NCBI GenBank assembly: GCA_031289875.1
Contig: JAITOO010000072.1
Span: 1-7,741 of the forward strand
Length of the DNA stretch: 7,741 bases
Source: Flavobacteriaceae bacterium
Lineage (GTDB): Bacteria > Bacteroidota > Bacteroidia > Flavobacteriales > Weeksellaceae
Direction of reading: 5' to 3'
A model generated the notes under the pieces. The model ran no database searches. It saw nothing but the letters and a program-made list of their open reading frames with translations, and was not told the DNA's origin. The position numbers and the translations under genes are program-made. Of this stretch, positions 6,206 to 7,741 are shown one piece after another. Each line of letters opens with the position of its first letter. Positions within the stretch are counted from its first letter, which is position 1.

Positions 6206-6289
6206 ATGATTTATTCAATTATCATATGGCGTTGGTGGTGGTCTAAGTTTCTCAGAAATAGGCAGCACAGTGGTATGTTATGCAAATAA
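6206..6289 (+). CDS. Tryptophan leader peptide (trpB2 attenuator)
   Basis: This 27-codon open frame starts at ATG 6206 after an A-rich stretch typical of Bacteroidota initiation sites and ends at TAA 6287-6289. Residues 8-12 read Trp-Arg-Trp-Trp-Trp (TGG at 6227, 6233, 6236 and 6239), four Trp codons within five. That density is far above any normal protein and is the mark of a peptide whose translation senses charged tRNA-Trp. It is followed by a terminator/antiterminator pair and then trpB2, the gene such a sensor should control. The downstream codons (residues 13-27) have no Trp. They overlap the antiterminator arm and its inner hairpin, so a ribosome moving on to the stop would melt that structure. 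The peptide itself probably has no other role. Confidence 0.88.
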   Translation: MIYSIIIWRWWWSKFLRNRQHSGMLCK

Positions 6290-6325
6290 ATCATCATAAC
6301 AATACAAAAATACTGACAGCCTGTT
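6257..6325 (+). promoter_or_regulatory. Antiterminator of the trpB2 attenuator
   Basis: Hand pairing gives a long composite hairpin. AATAGGC (6257-6263) pairs with GCCTGTT (6319-6325). After a small internal loop, CAGTG (6268-6272) pairs with TACTG (6311-6315). Nested inside, GTATGTTATG (6273-6282) pairs with CATAACAATAC (6295-6305) with one bulged A (6302). It uses bases 6316-6325 of the terminator's left arm, so the two folds exclude each other. The left arm begins 16 bases after the last Trp codon, just outside the expected footprint of a ribosome stalled there. This fits read-through under tryptophan shortage. Confidence 0.7.
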
Positions 6326-6335
6326 GTTTATCAAA
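6304..6335 (-). promoter_or_regulatory. Candidate antisense promoter inside the attenuator
   Basis: On the minus strand TTTG (6335-6332), 19 bases, then TATTTTTG (6312-6305) and a T match the Bacteroidota consensus at every fixed base and at the standard spacing. Transcription would start near 6298-6300 and run leftward, antisense to the leader peptide and on toward IR2 and IR1. A 28-codon frame opens at the predicted start (6297-6211), but its content is largely dictated by the opposite strand. Activity is unproven. Confidence 0.45.
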
Positions 6336-6350
6336 CGATGGGTTGTTTTT
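6315..6350 (+). terminator. Intrinsic terminator of the trpB2 attenuator
   Basis: Bases 6316-6329 pair continuously with 6333-6346: 14 pairs, four of them G-U, closed by the three-base loop ATC. An extra G-U pair is possible at 6315/6347. The stem is followed at once by T residues to 6350. It ends 19 bases before the trpB2 ATG, so termination here would yield only the short leader RNA. The left arm is shared with the antiterminator. Confidence 0.82.
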
Positions 6351-6369
6351 GATTTAGAACAAAATATTT

Positions 6370-7737
6370 ATGGAAAAGACAAAAAAAATAATTTTAGACG
6401 AGCGGGAACTACCCGAAAAATGGTACAACATACAAGCTGAAATGCCGAACAAACCGTTGTCCATGCTCAATCCTGCAACAAAAACGCCGTTGAAGGCAGA
6501 AGATTTATACCCGATTTTTGCGGAAGAACTTGCTCAGCAAGAACTTAACCAAACCGACGTTTGGATTGACATTCCCGAAGAAGTTCGTGATTTGTACAAA
6601 AATTACCGATGCACTCCGTTAGTTCGCGCTTACGGATTGGAAAAGGCTTTAGGAACGCCTGCCCACATCTATTTCAAGAACGAAAGCGTAAGTCCTGTCG
6701 GGTCGCACAAACTCAATTCAGCGCTGGCACAAGCATATTACTGTAAAAAACAGGGGATTACCAATATCACTACCGAAACGGGCGCAGGACAGTGGGGAGC
6801 GGCGCTATCATACGCAGCCTGCGCTTTCGGGCTGGAATTGGCGGTTTACATGGTGAAAATCAGCTATGAACAGAAGCCTTACCGTCGTTCTATCATGCAA
6901 ACATTTGGTGCACAGGTGATTGCATCTCCGAGCATGAGTACCAAAGCGGGACGCAAAATCTTGACCGACCATCCGAATTATCAAGGCTCGTTGGGAACTG
7001 CCATTTCCGAAGCAATTGAGTTGGCAATGAATACGCCTAACTGCAAATATACGTTAGGCTCTGTACTGAATCATGTTATTCTACATCAAACAGTTATTGG
7101 TTTAGAGGCAGAAAAACAAATGCAAATAGCCGGCGAATATCCCGACGTGATTATCGGCTGTTTCGGAGGAGGTTCAAATTTTGGAGGAATTGCTTTTCCT
7201 TTCATGAGGCACAATATCAAAGACGACACGAAAAAAACACGCTTTATTGCCGCTGAACCTGCTTCCTGTCCAAAACTGACAAGAGGCGTTTTTCAATATG
7301 ATTTCGGCGATGAAACGGGCTACACTCCTCTGTTGCCGATGTTTACGCTTGGACATAATTTTTCGCCTGCACACATTCACGCGGGCGGACTGCGTTATCA
7401 CGGCGCAGGCGTTATTGCTTCTCAGATGCTGAAAGACAAGAGGATAGAATCGGTGGATATTGAACAGTTGGACAGCTTCAAGGCAGGAATGCTGTTTGCC
7501 CAAACGGAAGGAATTATTCCTGCGCCTGAATCCAACCATGCAATTGCAGCAACTATCAATGAAGCAAATCGTTGTAAAGAGACAGGCGAGAAGAAAGTGA
7601 TACTATTCAACCTTTCAGGACACGGCTTGATTGATATGGTTTCCTACGACAAATATATTGCAGGAGATTTGGTAAATTACAGTCTTTCAAGCGAAGAAAT
7701 TGCTAAAAATGTATCAAAATTGGAGAAAATCGTGTAA
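6370..7737 (+). CDS. trpB2: TrpB2-type tryptophan synthase beta chain (PLP-dependent)
   Basis: This PLP enzyme is expected to condense indole with L-serine to give L-tryptophan. The 455-residue length and motifs place it in the longer TrpB2 branch, which often works without a standard alpha subunit. The PLP-binding lysine is K114 in VGSHKLN. The catalytic glutamate is E136 in ETGAGQWG, where Trp replaces the His of canonical TrpB (ETGAGQHG), a TrpB2 hallmark. The phosphate loop is CFGGGSN (264-270), and NLSGHG (414-419) supplies the C-terminal serine that contacts the PLP ring nitrogen. The N-terminal extension (about 1-75) before the core is typical of this branch. No trpA or other trp gene is in view. 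The Trp-codon leader and attenuator directly upstream strongly support a real role in tryptophan supply. The ATG at 6370 follows an A/T-rich stretch. Confidence 0.95.
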   Translation: MEKTKKIILDERELPEKWYNIQAEMPNKPLSMLNPATKTPLKAEDLYPIFAEELAQQELNQTDVWIDIPEEVRDLYKNYRCTPLVRAYGLEKALGTPAHIYFKNESVSPVGSHKLNSALAQAYYCKKQGITNITTETGAGQWGAALSYAACAFGLELAVYMVKISYEQKPYRRSIMQTFGAQVIASPSMSTKAGRKILTDHPNYQGSLGTAISEAIELAMNTPNCKYTLGSVLNHVILHQTVIGLEAEKQMQIAGEYPDVIIGCFGGGSNFGGIAFPFMRHNIKDDTKKTRFIAAEPASCPKLTRGVFQYDFGDETGYTPLLPMFTLGHNFSPAHIHAGGLRYHGAGVIASQMLKDKRIESVDIEQLDSFKAGMLFAQTEGIIPAPESNHAIAATINEANRCKETGEKKVILFNLSGHGLIDMVSYDKYIAGDLVNYSLSSEEIAKNVSKLEKIV

Positions 7738-7741
7738 ACCG

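Noticed and set aside
6211..6297. Minus-strand 28-codon frame beginning at the antisense promoter's predicted start
   Set aside because: Its sequence is dictated by the opposite-strand Trp leader and hairpins; there is no independent sign of coding. Mentioned only as part of the antisense promoter entry.

Overview
This window looks like chromosomal DNA from a member of the Bacteroidota (Bacteroidetes), probably a Bacteroidales-like lineage that has a type IX secretion system (T9SS). Four things suggest this. The block ftsX - DUF3098 - uppP is a recognisable Bacteroidota arrangement. A small protein ends in a T9SS type A sorting domain. Gene starts are preceded by A-rich stretches instead of Shine-Dalgarno sequences. 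Several intergenic sites match the Bacteroidota promoter form TTTG-N19-TAnnTTTG. Nothing in the window looks like phage, an insertion sequence or CRISPR.

Layout. (1) 38-802, minus strand: rsmA (16S rRNA dimethyltransferase, TTG start), with a possible next gene overlapping its stop at the window edge. (2) 803-890: a short divergent intergenic region whose two candidate -7 boxes form a perfect inverted repeat. (3) 891-2903, plus strand: a tight three-gene operon of ftsX, a DUF3098 membrane protein and uppP, linking cell-division signalling with recycling of the undecaprenyl lipid carrier. (4) 2946-5354, minus strand: lon, convergent with uppP across a short hairpin. (5) 5541-5882, minus strand: a 113-residue protein that is almost only a signal peptide plus a T9SS sorting domain, with a consensus promoter that would give a leaderless mRNA. 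(6) 5892-6205: an AT-rich intergenic region with two long inverted repeats. (7) 6173-7737, plus strand: a tryptophan-responsive attenuator followed by trpB2, a stand-alone tryptophan synthase beta-type enzyme.

The main discovery is the region upstream of trpB2. A 27-codon leader ORF (6206-6289) carries a Trp-Arg-Trp-Trp-Trp run. It is followed by a 14-bp terminator hairpin with a 3-nt loop and a U tract (6316-6350). A mutually exclusive antiterminator (6257-6325) starts just past the expected footprint of a ribosome stalled on the Trp codons. Together these form a classical translation-coupled attenuator. They also argue that this trpB2 acts in tryptophan supply although no trpA or other trp gene is visible. 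A second consensus promoter points the opposite way from inside the attenuator and could make an RNA antisense to the leader.

The rest is mostly housekeeping (ribosome maturation, division and envelope, proteolysis). All pairings and promoter matches were found by eye, without folding or database searches.
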